From: Tellurirhabdus bombi
Lineage (GTDB): Bacteria; Bacteroidota; Bacteroidia; Cytophagales; Spirosomataceae
Length of the DNA: 64,000 nt
Assembly: GCF_021484805.1 (NCBI RefSeq)
Contig: NZ_CP090557.1
Span: forward strand, 124,001-188,000
Reading direction: 5' to 3'
The position numbers and the translations under genes are program-made. Shown piece after piece: positions 8,626 to 17,584 of the stretch. Within the stretch, counting starts at the first letter, position 1; every line of letters begins with the position of its first letter. The notes beneath the pieces were generated by a model, which worked only from the letters and a program-made list of their open reading frames with translations, ran no database searches and had not been told where the DNA came from.

Positions 8626-10317
8626 ATGCCTCTTACCCGTTACCTGCTACTAACTTTTTGCTTCTTTCTTACGGTTTCCTGTGCGCTGGCCCAGAAAATG
8701 GACTCGGTTACCATCAAGGGACGCATCAAGAACCTGACCGTTGACCTCTACCGCCAAAGTCCTACCGTTTCGGTTTCACGAAGCAACATCCTGCAAGCCA
8801 GCCGCGAGATGACCCGCACGGCGCAGCTTGAACCTGATGGTTCTTTCCAATTGACGCTGCCTAAGATCTATCCCTACGAAGAGATGTATTTCCGGTTCAG
8901 CAATGTCTCCAGTGTCTTTCTGGCCAGTTCTGGCACGATTGAGATCGGGCTAGATGCCGATTCGTTATACGTGACAGAATTACCCTTCCGCTTTGGCGGT
9001 AATCTGGCTAATGTCAACAACCAATTGGCCCGTTTCAAGGCCTACGAAGCCAAAAATAGAAAACCCGCCGACAACCGACGCTTGCAGCAACGACTGGAAC
9101 GCAAATCAGCCGACGGTACTTTTCTAACGTTAGTAGAAGAGTTTTCCAAGCTTTCGAATGAATACAAAGCCCAAAATACGCTTCAGCCGCTGCTCAATGA
9201 TTTTTTAACGTCAACCATTCGCTACGAAGCTGCGACTTACCTGTTTGATAAATACACCGCAGAAGAGTTAACCCTGCCCGCTTCTGTCTTGGATAGCTTA
9301 CGGCCCGCAAAGGATCCGTTTATGTCGATAGCCCGCGCAACGGCTTACGACCGGCTGTCTGTCTATCTGGTTCAAAAAGTGAATCGCCGCCCTGTTCAGG
9401 CATCCAATCGATCGACGCAAAATGGTCTTGCCATCCAAAGATTGGCAGAATTATTACTTCGTTATGGTTCTGGATTAACGAACACGGAGAAAAGTAAGCT
9501 GAACGAAATTATCTCGAAAGGGGGCGCTCAGAACAAAGATTTACCGTTGATCAATCGGGTATATGAACGCAATGCGGATACGCTGTCCAAACTGGTGCCG
9601 TACGAAGCCTTGCTCGCTCAAATCGACAAATCGTCTGATAGCACGGAAGGAGAATTTCTGACGGGTCAGCTTATTGCGCAGAGCTGGTTGCAATCGACTC
9701 TCAACGAAACTCGCCTGACATACGCCCACTTTACACCCCGAGTTAGTAGCCGGAACTATAAGCTTTCTTTCTCGGAGTTGTATAACCTTCAGATCAAAGA
9801 CAGTGCTGCCATCCGGGGGGTTAACCAGCTTGTTAAAAAACAGGCTAGTCCGGGAAATCCGATTTCGGTAATGCCCGGCGTTGCTCTACTGGATGCCAGT
9901 GCCTTGCCAAATGGCTCTTTTCCGAGTGGCCGCGACGTAGCAAACAAAATTCGGGAGCAGGGACGTGGTCGCCTGATTTACGTCATTACCTGGTCGGATC
10001 AGATTGAACAAACCCAGGATATGGCGCTGCAAGCCCAAAGCCTGGCCGAACAATTCCGCAATGATTTACTGGTAGTTTATCTATGTGCCGGTGACCTCAA
10101 TAAATCTTTTTGGCAGGAATGGGTAGCCCGCAACAAGCCAAGGGGATTACATGTGTTTGCACCCGATGAAAACGCATCGGAGATTATGCTTGCTCTGCGT
10201 ACGCTGGATATGCCTTCAGCGGCGTTGCTTGGCCGCGATGGCAAATTTATCAAACGCCAGGCTCCATTACCCGACAAAGTAGACGAAATTCAACGACTTA
10301 TTCGAGAAAAAAGATAG
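8626..10317 (+). CDS. Secreted protein with C-terminal thioredoxin-like fold lacking CXXC
   Basis: A 563-residue protein with a clear signal peptide (MPLTRYLLLTFCFFLTVSCALA). The first part has a beta-rich DUF4369-like segment (TIKGRIKNLTVDLYR, LEPDGSFQLTLPKIYPYEE), the middle is helical, and residues 430-560 look like a TlpA/thioredoxin domain (RLIYVITWSDQIEQTQDMA, LLVVYLCAGDLN, MPSAALLGRDGKFI). The redox motif expected after the first strand (WCxxC) is WSDQIE, so there is no thiol-disulfide activity by the usual route. Role unknown; perhaps a binding or structural relative of TlpA. It is 76 nt after nuoC and may or may not share its transcript. Confidence 0.6.
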   Translation: MPLTRYLLLTFCFFLTVSCALAQKMDSVTIKGRIKNLTVDLYRQSPTVSVSRSNILQASREMTRTAQLEPDGSFQLTLPKIYPYEEMYFRFSNVSSVFLASSGTIEIGLDADSLYVTELPFRFGGNLANVNNQLARFKAYEAKNRKPADNRRLQQRLERKSADGTFLTLVEEFSKLSNEYKAQNTLQPLLNDFLTSTIRYEAATYLFDKYTAEELTLPASVLDSLRPAKDPFMSIARATAYDRLSVYLVQKVNRRPVQASNRSTQNGLAIQRLAELLLRYGSGLTNTEKSKLNEIISKGGAQNKDLPLINRVYERNADTLSKLVPYEALLAQIDKSSDSTEGEFLTGQLIAQSWLQSTLNETRLTYAHFTPRVSSRNYKLSFSELYNLQIKDSAAIRGVNQLVKKQASPGNPISVMPGVALLDASALPNGSFPSGRDVANKIREQGRGRLIYVITWSDQIEQTQDMALQAQSLAEQFRNDLLVVYLCAGDLNKSFWQEWVARNKPRGLHVFAPDENASEIMLALRTLDMPSAALLGRDGKFIKRQAPLPDKVDEIQRLIREKR

Positions 10318-10356
10318 ATTGCCGTTTTTAGATTTGAAGTCACTAGTTCGTTTGGA

Positions 10357-11046
10357 ATGACAGAACTGTATAAAAGGCTAAAAGCAAAGCAACTTTCTTT
10401 TTATCACGTTTGTGAAGTGGGTGTTTATCTGCCGCAAACGTCTAATATAATCGACTTTATTCAGGATGGTATCCCGGCAACGCTTGTCGAGGCAGATCCG
10501 GAGGTAGTTGAAAAGATCAAGCAATCTTTCAAAAATTATCCCATAACGGTTCACGCGGTAGCCGTCTGGGATTATAATGGTTTACTAACACTCTCAAAAG
10601 CATCCGCCTCGACGTTTGTTTCGGCCTTAAAATCCAGTCCCGCACTTGAGAATGATCGCTACCAGATCAAACAGGAGACAACAGTTGAAGTCCCCTGCCA
10701 ACGCTTTTCAGAAATTGACGACGGAACCATTGATTTACTGAGCGTTGACATTGAAGGCAGCGAGTGGTATGTGCTTAAATACCTGACCAGTCGCCCTAAA
10801 GTGATTTCCCTCGAAACGCACGGTAAATTTTACACCAATCCGTTCATGGCAGAAATCGAAGCCTGGATGAAAAACAATAAGTACGAAATCTGGTACAAAG
10901 ACGCGACAGACAGCGTTTATATTCAAGCAAATACCTTCCCGATCGGTTTGTTTGAAAAGATTGCCCTCCGGCTTAGACAAATAGCTATTTCGCTGCGAAA
11001 GAAGAAAAAATACCTGAAAATCAGCCATAAAAAAAGCCCCAACTAA
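10357..11046 (+). CDS. FkbM family methyltransferase
   Basis: A 229-residue protein with the FkbM pattern: EVGVYLPQTSNI near the N-terminus, LVEADPEVVEKIKQ as the SAM-binding acidic strand, VHAVAVWD, and DLLSVDIEGSEWYVLKYL with THGKFY after it. The family methylates hydroxyl groups of sugars or small molecules, often in polysaccharide modification. No glycosyltransferases flank it, so the substrate is unknown. A -7 element TAGATTTG lies at 10329-10336. The C-terminal Lys-rich tail overlaps the stem of the downstream terminator. Confidence 0.8.
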   Translation: MTELYKRLKAKQLSFYHVCEVGVYLPQTSNIIDFIQDGIPATLVEADPEVVEKIKQSFKNYPITVHAVAVWDYNGLLTLSKASASTFVSALKSSPALENDRYQIKQETTVEVPCQRFSEIDDGTIDLLSVDIEGSEWYVLKYLTSRPKVISLETHGKFYTNPFMAEIEAWMKNNKYEIWYKDATDSVYIQANTFPIGLFEKIALRLRQIAISLRKKKKYLKISHKKSPN

Positions 11047-11059
11047 GGCCGGGGCTTTT
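11032..11059. terminator. Bidirectional terminator between convergent genes
   Basis: An AAAAGCCCC/GGGGCTTTT hairpin between the FkbM gene and the hydroxylase gene. The T tract is longest on the minus strand (TTTTTTT), so it best fits the hydroxylase transcript; the left arm is inside the last codons of the FkbM gene. Confidence 0.75.
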
Positions 11060-11075
11060 CATGATTGAGAATAAT

Positions 11076-11696
11076 TTATTTCATATAGGTGCCAAAAACG
11101 TAATCCCAAAGTGGCGACGAAACGCCGTAGTTTTTTTCGTGGCTTTTGTAGTGATGCACGGCGTGGTTAATCCACAACCACTTGAAAAAATTCTTCGGTG
11201 GCTTGTAAGCGTGCACAATGAAATGAACAAACAAGTAGCCTGAATACCCTACCAAAAAGCCGGGAAAGAAGGCGTAGGAAGCCTCCCCTAATAACAGGAA
11301 AGTAACGCTAAACAGCGCCAAACCAACAAAAACCGCCATAGCAGGAGGCATAGCCAGACGCGTTTTATCTTTCGGATATTCGTGGTGAATGCCGTGGAAA
11401 GTATACTGAATCTTAGCTTTCAGCGATGTATTGGTTTCCATGTGGAAAACACCCCGGTGCGTTGCATACTCAATTAGCGAAAAGACGAGAATCCCAGAAA
11501 GGAATAAGGTTCCAATCCAGCCCGCTGTCATGTCGGTATACGTAAACGCGTACCAACCTAAAATGGTGGCAGTCACTAAATAAATCGTAATTGGAACGGC
11601 AATATGGGTCCGGGAAAGCGCTTCCAGAATGGGGTTGTCAAATAGAGGGCGGGTGCCGGTATTTTTAGGCCGGACTTTTTCAACGTTTGCTTCCAT
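11076..11696 (-). CDS. Fatty acid hydroxylase (sterol desaturase superfamily)
   Basis: A 206-residue integral membrane protein with about four helices and the His clusters of a non-haem di-iron oxygenase: THRGVFH (His80, His85), HGIHHEYP (His101, His104, His105), His162 and HAVHHYKSHEKNYG (from His178). The arrangement and size resemble the fatty acid 2-hydroxylase branch (FA2H/Scs7 catalytic domain) more than beta-carotene hydroxylase. In Bacteroidota this could hydroxylate sphingolipid or ornithine-lipid acyl chains. It follows the NADH dehydrogenase gene on the same strand after 68 nt. Confidence 0.8.
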   Translation of the reverse strand: MEANVEKVRPKNTGTRPLFDNPILEALSRTHIAVPITIYLVTATILGWYAFTYTDMTAGWIGTLFLSGILVFSLIEYATHRGVFHMETNTSLKAKIQYTFHGIHHEYPKDKTRLAMPPAMAVFVGLALFSVTFLLLGEASYAFFPGFLVGYSGYLFVHFIVHAYKPPKNFFKWLWINHAVHHYKSHEKNYGVSSPLWDYVFGTYMK

Positions 11697-11764
11697 GTTG
11701 TAATAAAAGTGTGTATAGTTGTTGTATTCGAATATCAGGCGACTATCCAGCGCCTTAAAATTAA

Positions 11765-13096
11765 CTAACGCGTCACAAGTTGATCTTCCACCTTGTGCTT
11801 CACGGCGTCAAAATTCCCTTTGGGTATTTTAGGCTTGATGATGAGTCGCAGCGATTGATCATACGTCATATAACCCCACATCCAGTTGATCAAAATCAGC
11901 AATCGATTCTTAACACCAACGATAGCCATTAGGTGCACGAAGAGCCAGACCAGCCACGCAAAGAAGCCCTGAAACTTCCAGAATGGCAAATCTACCACGG
12001 CCAATCCGCGCCCAACCGTAGCCATTGAACCCAAATCTTTGTATTTAAATTCTTTTAATGGCTCATTTTTGACCAAGTGGACCATATTTTTAGCCAAATG
12101 CTTACCCTGCTGTATCGCTGGTTGGGCAATCTGCGGGTGTCCGTTTGGCCAGGCCTCCTCGGTCATCAAGGCAACATCACCAATGGCAAACACATCCGCT
12201 AAGCCTTCCACCTGGCTGTAACGGTTGACTAGAATACGACCACCACGCCCGAGGGCTTCCGTCGGTAATCCGTTCAACGGACTGGCTTTAACCCCAGCTG
12301 TCCAGACCAGGTTATTGGTTCGAATGGTTGTTCCTTCTTTTGTGAAGACAGTCTGCCCGTCAAAATCCACTACGCGGGTGTTAAAAATTAATTTAACGCC
12401 TAGCTCTTCCAAGTATTTCTGCGACTTCTGCTGCGATTCAACGGACATTGGGCCCAGCAATTCGGCTCCGCCTTCAATCAGATAAATCTGCATGATGTTG
12501 AAGTCCAGCTCTGGATAATCACGGGGCAAAACCGTGCGTCTCATCTCGGCAAAGGTACCGCATAATTCAACGCCCGTAGGTCCACCACCTACAACGACAA
12601 CGTTCATCAACCCCTGTTTCTCATCATCATTGGTAACAGCCAGTGCGTCTTCGAAATTTTGCAACAACCGGTTCCTCAAGGCAATAGCCTCCGAAACCGA
12701 CTTCATGGGAAGCGCCCGTTCGATGATATTCTGCATGCCGAAATAATTCGTATCAGCGCCCGTTGCAATGACTACATAGTCATAATCAATCGGCCCTAAA
12801 TCCGTTTCGACCGTTTTGGTGTTGACGTTAATTTTCTGAACATTGGTTACCCGGATATGAACGCTCTTACAGCCGCCAAAAACGGCACGCAGCGGAAAAA
12901 GAATAGAGCTAGCATCCAGGCCGGATGTAGCTACCTGATAATAAAGCGGCTGAAATTCGTGGTAGTTGTGTTTATTGATCAGTACAACTTGGAATTCTTT
13001 TCGGTGCGACAGCTTACGGGCCAATTGCAGCCCTCCGAATCCCGCCCCGACGATAACAACCCTCTTACGATCCGTCCGTGGAATATTTGGATTCAT
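11765..13096 (-). CDS. ndh: Type II NADH dehydrogenase (NDH-2)
   Basis: A 443-residue flavoprotein with FAD-binding VVIVGAGFGGLQLARKL at residues 13-29 and an NADH-binding VVVGGGPTGVELCGTFAEM in the middle, plus AIGDVA near residue 305. A hydrophobic stretch of about 25 residues after residue 375 (FFAWLVWLFVHLMAIVGV) matches the C-terminal membrane anchor of NDH-2. It oxidises NADH and reduces menaquinone without proton pumping, complementing complex I. Confidence 0.88.
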   Translation of the reverse strand: MNPNIPRTDRKRVVIVGAGFGGLQLARKLSHRKEFQVVLINKHNYHEFQPLYYQVATSGLDASSILFPLRAVFGGCKSVHIRVTNVQKINVNTKTVETDLGPIDYDYVVIATGADTNYFGMQNIIERALPMKSVSEAIALRNRLLQNFEDALAVTNDDEKQGLMNVVVVGGGPTGVELCGTFAEMRRTVLPRDYPELDFNIMQIYLIEGGAELLGPMSVESQQKSQKYLEELGVKLIFNTRVVDFDGQTVFTKEGTTIRTNNLVWTAGVKASPLNGLPTEALGRGGRILVNRYSQVEGLADVFAIGDVALMTEEAWPNGHPQIAQPAIQQGKHLAKNMVHLVKNEPLKEFKYKDLGSMATVGRGLAVVDLPFWKFQGFFAWLVWLFVHLMAIVGVKNRLLILINWMWGYMTYDQSLRLIIKPKIPKGNFDAVKHKVEDQLVTR

Positions 13097-13227
13097 ACTC
13101 GTTGTGTTGAAGTAGTAACTAAATCTATAGCCTTCAACCTGAACAACTCTAAACCGCCGCTAGTCGCTAAAAACCATAGACTCTTAGTATAGTAACGCGC
13201 AAAGCCGCCCTATTTGTTTCTACTTTT

Positions 13228-14382
13228 TCAGGAAATGAGCGTCGGACTCGTCTGCAATCGCGTTTCAGAAACCACGCGCTCGTAGTGGGCTTCGTACAAA
13301 GGCAGTATTTTGGAAAGCTCAAATTCCTTCGCCCGTTCCAGCGCGTTGTGTTTGAAAGTAGGCAGGTTATCGTCGTGAAGAACATGAAGTGCGTTTTTCA
13401 CCATGTCGTCCACATCGCCGACATCACTCATGAAACCCGTTACACCCTGCACATTCAGTTCGGGCAAACCACCCGCATTTGACGTAATAAGCGGCACTTC
13501 GCAGGCCAGTGCTTCCAGGGCAGCCAGGCCGAAGCTTTCGTTCTCGGAAGGCATCAGGAAAAGGTCAGCTACCGACAGAACTTCTTCGACGGCATCCAGT
13601 TTGCCCAAAAACCGCACCCCTTCGTAGATGCCGTAATCCCGACACATTTTTTCAATGCGCGCCCGCTCCGGGCCATCGCCAACAAGCAACAACTTGGCTG
13701 GAATCTCCTGCTGAATCTTGTAAAAAACCGCAACCGCATCATCAATTCGTTTCACCCGCCGGAAATTCGACGTGTGCACGATTAATTTTTCGCCATTGGG
13801 GCAGATGGCCATTTTGAAATGATCTTTTTTCTGGCGCTTAAACCGGTCCAGATCGACAAAGTTGGGAATCACTTCAATGTCCCGCTTTATCTTGAAATGG
13901 CGATACGTATCCTTGCGCAAATCATGCGATACGGCTGTCACGCCGTCCGACTCATTGATGCTAAACGTTACGACAGGTTCGTAAGAAGCATCTTTACCGA
14001 CCAATGTAATGTCCGTTCCGTGTAACGTCGTAACCACGGGGATATAACGACCCTGGGACCTTAAGATCATCTTTGCCATGTAAGCCGCCGAAGCGTGCGG
14101 AATGGCGTAATGAACATGCAGTAAATCCAGGTTTTCGTATTGGACCACATTTACCATTTCACTGGCCAGCGCCGTCTCGTAAGGCGGGAATTGGAACAGC
14201 GGGTAGGTTGGTATCTTAACTTCGTGATAGTAAACGTTTTCGTTGAAAAAATCGAGGCGGGTAGGTTGTTGGTAGGTGATAAAATGAACTTGGTGACCAG
14301 CTTTTGCCAGTGCTTTGCCCAGTTCGGTAGCGACAACGCCACTCCCACCAAAAGTTGGATAGCAAACGATTCCGATTTTCAT
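13228..14382 (-). CDS. bshA: N-acetyl-alpha-D-glucosaminyl L-malate synthase
   Basis: A 384-residue GT4 glycosyltransferase starting at the ATG at 14382 (MKIGIVCYPTFGGSGVVA); an upstream TTG adds two residues only. Features of BshA are the N-terminal YPTFGGSGVVATELG, LLHVHYAIPHA, TLHGTDITLVG and the donor-site PSENESFGLAALEALACE. It joins GlcNAc to L-malate, the first step of bacillithiol synthesis, which many Bacteroidota possess. bshB and bshC are not in the window. A near-consensus -7 element (TAGGTTTT, minus strand) lies at 14420-14413. Confidence 0.92.
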   Translation of the reverse strand: MKIGIVCYPTFGGSGVVATELGKALAKAGHQVHFITYQQPTRLDFFNENVYYHEVKIPTYPLFQFPPYETALASEMVNVVQYENLDLLHVHYAIPHASAAYMAKMILRSQGRYIPVVTTLHGTDITLVGKDASYEPVVTFSINESDGVTAVSHDLRKDTYRHFKIKRDIEVIPNFVDLDRFKRQKKDHFKMAICPNGEKLIVHTSNFRRVKRIDDAVAVFYKIQQEIPAKLLLVGDGPERARIEKMCRDYGIYEGVRFLGKLDAVEEVLSVADLFLMPSENESFGLAALEALACEVPLITSNAGGLPELNVQGVTGFMSDVGDVDDMVKNALHVLHDDNLPTFKHNALERAKEFELSKILPLYEAHYERVVSETRLQTSPTLIS

Positions 14383-14503
14383 GTACAATAAAATTCTTCA
14401 CCCATTAACAGCAAAACCTACACTTTCTGTTCAAAATTTAATTCAGAAACAGATGAAGAATTTATGAATTAACGAGTCATATGCATCTGTCAGCCCAAAA
14501 GCG

Positions 14504-14511
14504 TATCTTTG
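14504..14511 (+). promoter_or_regulatory. -7 promoter element of the UbiA gene
   Basis: TATCTTTG is a perfect TAnnTTTG element. Transcription would start near 14518, downstream of the alternative TTG codon at 14513, which supports the ATG at 14534 as the start. Confidence 0.45.
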
Positions 14512-14533
14512 GTTGCTAAAATACTTTTCGGTT

Positions 14534-15403
14534 ATGACCCGAAAATTTCCAAAATCAGCTTTTGTTCTTGGTTTTCTGCGCTTGATACGGGTTCAAAACC
14601 TGCTTATCATTGTCGCGACGCAATACCTGGCGCGGATAGCCCTCATTGGGCCGCGCGAGCAGTGGATGCGCCTCTTTCTGGACTCCCGTTTATTTCTGCT
14701 TTCGTTGTCAACCGTTTGCATTGCTGCTGCCGGTTACATCATCAATGATTATTTTGACATCAAGATTGATATAATCAACAAGCCGGACCGGGTAATCATT
14801 GGTCGTTTTTTACGCCGCCGGGTGGCTATGGGTGCTCACCAGGCCCTAAACATTATTGGGGTTGGCATCGGGCTTTACCTCAATAAATGGGTGTTTGTCG
14901 CGGATGTCGTGTCGGTAACATTGCTGTGGTTTTATTCGGCGAATCTGAAGCGGCAACCGTTTATCGGCAATTTTGTCGTTTCTTTTCTGACGGCGATGTC
15001 GCTCGTTGTGCTGGCTGTTTACTACCGCCAACAGGTTGATCTTCTTTTGATTTACGCTCTTTTTTCCTTTTGTATTTCGTTGGTTCGCGAGATCATCAAA
15101 GACATGGAAGACGTGCGCGGTGATGCCCGGTTTGGATGCCGGACATTGCCCATTGTCTGGGGCATTCGCCGCACCAAACAGTTCCTTTACGGCATTATTG
15201 CCACGTTTATTGCGACGCTGTTTCTCATGGCTCATTCGCTGGCCAATCCCCAGCTAGGCTGGATTTTCATTATTTTGCTCATTCCCATTACCTGGTTAAT
15301 TTATCGGCTTGTCATGGCCGACACCAAGCGGGATTTTTCGTACCTCAGCTCGCTCTGCAAACTCATTATGCTGGTTGGTGTAGTGAGCATGGCCTGGGTG
15401 TAA
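14534..15403 (+). CDS. UbiA family prenyltransferase
   Basis: A 289-residue polytopic membrane protein with eight to nine helices. It has the first Asp-rich motif NDYFDIKID (NDxxDxxxD) and a second cluster DMEDVRGDARFG, both binding Mg-diphosphate. After the second motif comes CRTLPI, as in the geranylgeranylglycerol-phosphate or (S)-2,3-di-O-geranylgeranylglyceryl phosphate synthase-like branch that is common in Cytophagales. It transfers a prenyl chain to an acceptor that cannot be named from sequence; menA is an alternative but is usually found beside menaquinone genes. Confidence 0.85.
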   Translation: MTRKFPKSAFVLGFLRLIRVQNLLIIVATQYLARIALIGPREQWMRLFLDSRLFLLSLSTVCIAAAGYIINDYFDIKIDIINKPDRVIIGRFLRRRVAMGAHQALNIIGVGIGLYLNKWVFVADVVSVTLLWFYSANLKRQPFIGNFVVSFLTAMSLVVLAVYYRQQVDLLLIYALFSFCISLVREIIKDMEDVRGDARFGCRTLPIVWGIRRTKQFLYGIIATFIATLFLMAHSLANPQLGWIFIILLIPITWLIYRLVMADTKRDFSYLSSLCKLIMLVGVVSMAWV

Positions 15404-15516
15404 GCTTGCACTCGTAACGAATTATTTATTAACCAATTAACCGTTGGCTAAATCAGGCCGTTGCATCCCTGCAAAACCACTTACCTTGCCAGTTGACTCT
15501 CAAATTTCCGAACACC

Positions 15517-16206
15517 ATGAAAAAGTTAATTTTCTTTTTTCTCCTCGTTCTGAGCATTAAAACACAGGCGCAGGAGTGCGCAGGAATGAACCTAAAATCT
15601 GGAACGGGTTATGAAGTGCTCTCCTACAATGCCAAAGGGAAACCCAACGGACGGCTTGTTTACAAATTCAAAGACGTTCGCAAAGAAGCAGGTGCCACGG
15701 TCGTCGAGATTGGTATGCAGTCCTTTGACGAAAAAGACAAAGGCGGTACGGAGATGCTTATAAAGTACGTCTGTAACGGCAACGAAATTATTGCTGACTT
15801 GTCCGGCATGACGCAAATGGCCAACCAGAACATGCGCGATATGGAATTACGGATGAAGACGAACGCGATTATCTATCCCCACAACCTTAGTCCGGGTTTA
15901 AAGCTGCCCGATGGTAAACTGGAGGCTGATATGTACAGCAAAGAAACAAAGATGATGGAAATCAGTATGAGCTTTGTTAATCGGCAGGTCGAAGGGAAGG
16001 AAAGCCTGACGGTGCCCGCCGGGACGTATACAGCCTACAAAGTCAATTCGGATATGAACATGGACAACCGGGCAATGGGCATTCCGATCCGGTCGAATAT
16101 GAAAGTCGTCAGCTATCGTTCTAACGATGTTTTATTTGACCTGAAATCCGAAACCTACCGCAACGGGAAATTGATCGGTTATACCGTTTTGAACAAAATT
16201 CTCTAA
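15517..16206 (+). CDS. Secreted protein, DUF3108/TapB-like
   Basis: A 229-residue protein from the ATG at 15517 with a signal peptide (MKKLIFFFLLVLSIKTQAQ). The mature part has a Cys near its start (ECAGMNLKSGTGYEVLSYN) and a conserved-looking ESLTVPAGTYTAYKVNSDM segment, the pattern seen in DUF3108/TapB-type periplasmic proteins, which have a beta-rich lipocalin-like fold. Function unknown. It converges on the lipoprotein gene downstream. Confidence 0.55.
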   Translation: MKKLIFFFLLVLSIKTQAQECAGMNLKSGTGYEVLSYNAKGKPNGRLVYKFKDVRKEAGATVVEIGMQSFDEKDKGGTEMLIKYVCNGNEIIADLSGMTQMANQNMRDMELRMKTNAIIYPHNLSPGLKLPDGKLEADMYSKETKMMEISMSFVNRQVEGKESLTVPAGTYTAYKVNSDMNMDNRAMGIPIRSNMKVVSYRSNDVLFDLKSETYRNGKLIGYTVLNKIL

Positions 16207-16214
16207 CGTAGAGT

Positions 16215-16270
16215 GAGCGCAAGAGTAAATGAGTGAAAGAGCGAGCAACTAGCTCATTACTCTTTCGCTC
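16215..16270. terminator. Imperfect inverted repeat between convergent genes
   Basis: GAGCGCAAGAGTAAATGAG at 16215-16233 pairs with CTCATTACTCTTTCGCTC at 16253-16270 with one bulge and one mismatch. The whole stretch is made of GAGTGAA-like heptads. It probably acts as a bidirectional terminator although no clear T run follows. Confidence 0.4.
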
Positions 16271-16288
16271 ATTCACGCTTTCACTTAT

Positions 16289-16840
16289 TTAGTTAACCGT
16301 CAGATTGAACTCAACTTCAATATCGTTGGACCCGGGCGCGGGTGTTCCATCTTTGGTTCCTGACTGGTGGCGCAGCTGCACCCGGAATTTACCTGTACCT
16401 GCCGCCGCAGTTCGCAGGGAGCCAGTCAGTCCTACGTTCAAATTTTTTGAATCTTTATCCCCGTACGTATACGTCCCTAAACCTGCGGGTGTAATGGTGT
16501 AGACAAAAAGGTGCTCATCCTTTTTCTCCTCTATCTCGCTCGTAATATTTTCCGACGGGTTTTTACTTTCGTCCAGTACCTCAACATCCAGCCGGTAGGT
16601 CGTATTGGCTTTTAGCGTAATGTTGTCAAATTTAGAAGGGGCCTGTCCGCCTTCACCATCGGCATCCCGAAACGTAAACGTTTGTTGATTGGACGTTCCC
16701 GACTCTGTGAATTTTAAATTGAGCGTTGTAATCAGTTCGTTTTCATCCTGTGGCTCAGGGTTATCTGCTTTGTCACAACTTGTTACCAGGACCGTTCCCA
16801 ATAGGAAAAAACCCAGCCAAGACGATTTTAATTTGTTCAT
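16289..16840 (-). CDS. Small lipoprotein ('type 1 periplasmic binding fold' label)
   Basis: A 183-residue lipoprotein: lipobox LVTSC at residues 18-22, then a short acidic linker and a beta-rich domain (LITTLNLKFTESG, FDNITLKANTTYRLDVEVLDES, ENITSEIEEKKDEHLFVYT). Small Bacteroidota lipoproteins with this pattern carry the database label type 1 periplasmic binding fold superfamily; their role is not established. The gene is divergent from a MerC gene, and both promoters are overlapped by 17-bp palindromes, so it is likely regulated with metal supply. A perfect -7 element (TATTTTTG, minus strand 16919-16912) overlaps the first palindrome. Confidence 0.6.
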   Translation of the reverse strand: MNKLKSSWLGFFLLGTVLVTSCDKADNPEPQDENELITTLNLKFTESGTSNQQTFTFRDADGEGGQAPSKFDNITLKANTTYRLDVEVLDESKNPSENITSEIEEKKDEHLFVYTITPAGLGTYTYGDKDSKNLNVGLTGSLRTAAAGTGKFRVQLRHQSGTKDGTPAPGSNDIEVEFNLTVN

Positions 16841-16897
16841 GTGCTTGCTTCTTAAATCAGGTAGTTAACACTATTTCTAGCTGTAAAACTAGACATA

Positions 16898-17011
16898 TTG
16901 CAATATTGTTGCAAAAATAAATGCAACTTTATTGCATCATTGCTGGTTTACTACTCCGAAAGCAGCCACGCTGCATTTTATGTCAAAATATCCCTTGCAA
17001 CAGCGTTGCAT
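16898..17011. promoter_or_regulatory. Cluster of 17-bp operator-like palindromes (Fur/Zur type)
   Basis: Three sites share the shape TTGCAAC-N3-GTTGCAA: TTGCAATATTGTTGCAA (16898-16914), ATGCAACTTTATTGCAT (16921-16937) and TTGCAACAGCGTTGCAT (16995-17011). A fourth, weaker one is AAGCAGCCACGCTGCAT (16960-16976). The first overlaps the lipoprotein -7 element, the second lies in its spacer, and the third contains the TTG -33 element (17006-17008) of the MerC promoter. Size and sequence fit a Fur-family repressor, probably Zur; that assignment is inference. Confidence 0.65.
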
Positions 17012-17036
17012 ATTTTCAAGGTAACGCCTATTTTTG
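17006..17036 (+). promoter_or_regulatory. Promoter of the MerC gene
   Basis: TTG at 17006-17008 and a perfect TATTTTTG at 17029-17036, 20 nt apart. The start point near 17043 excludes the alternative TTG start at 17034 and supports ATG 17061. Confidence 0.55.
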
Positions 17037-17060
17037 CATTCGGTTACTGCCTCAAGAATT

Positions 17061-17441
17061 ATGAAGATTGATCTTTTATCGAAAAAAGCAGATTACGTTG
17101 GTATTACAGGCTCTGTTCTGTGCGTTATTCACTGTTTGATTACGCCTGTATTATTGATGACAACGGCCCTGGCCAATGACCATGCCTTACGCGATGGCTA
17201 CCTAAGTCTGGATTATGTTTTTATCGGGATCAATATCATAGCCGTTTATTCGGCGACCCGCCACAATACGTCTCCGCTGATTAAAAAAGCACTGTGGGGT
17301 TTTCTATCCCTGTTTGTCGTGGCGCTAGTGCTTGAAGAAGTTTCTCCTATTTTTGAATACCTGGCTTATACGGCCTCAGCGGGCTTGGTGGTGACGCATT
17401 TTGCCAATATTCGGTATTGCCGCCTAAAGCACAGCCACTAA
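17061..17441 (+). CDS. MerC domain membrane protein
   Basis: A 126-residue protein with four predicted helices and the metal-binding motif CVIHC (Cys21, His24, Cys25) at the start of the first helix, as in MerC family proteins. MerC proteins from mer operons move mercury, but there is no merA or merR here, and chromosomal Bacteroidota MerC proteins are usually tied to normal metal homeostasis. The Fur/Zur-like palindrome over its promoter points to a zinc-starvation role. The start is taken at ATG 17061 because the promoter lies just upstream. Confidence 0.8.
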   Translation: MKIDLLSKKADYVGITGSVLCVIHCLITPVLLMTTALANDHALRDGYLSLDYVFIGINIIAVYSATRHNTSPLIKKALWGFLSLFVVALVLEEVSPIFEYLAYTASAGLVVTHFANIRYCRLKHSH

Positions 17442-17584
17442 AACCATAGAGAAGTTTGCCTGTAAAGCATGCTTCATTCCCTTATTAATCAGAATTTAAC
17501 CCCCCTATTCTGTTGTATTCATAGGCAAAAATTCGTTTATTCGCATAGAGGACCGAAGATCGTACCGTAACTTCTTAGCGATAA

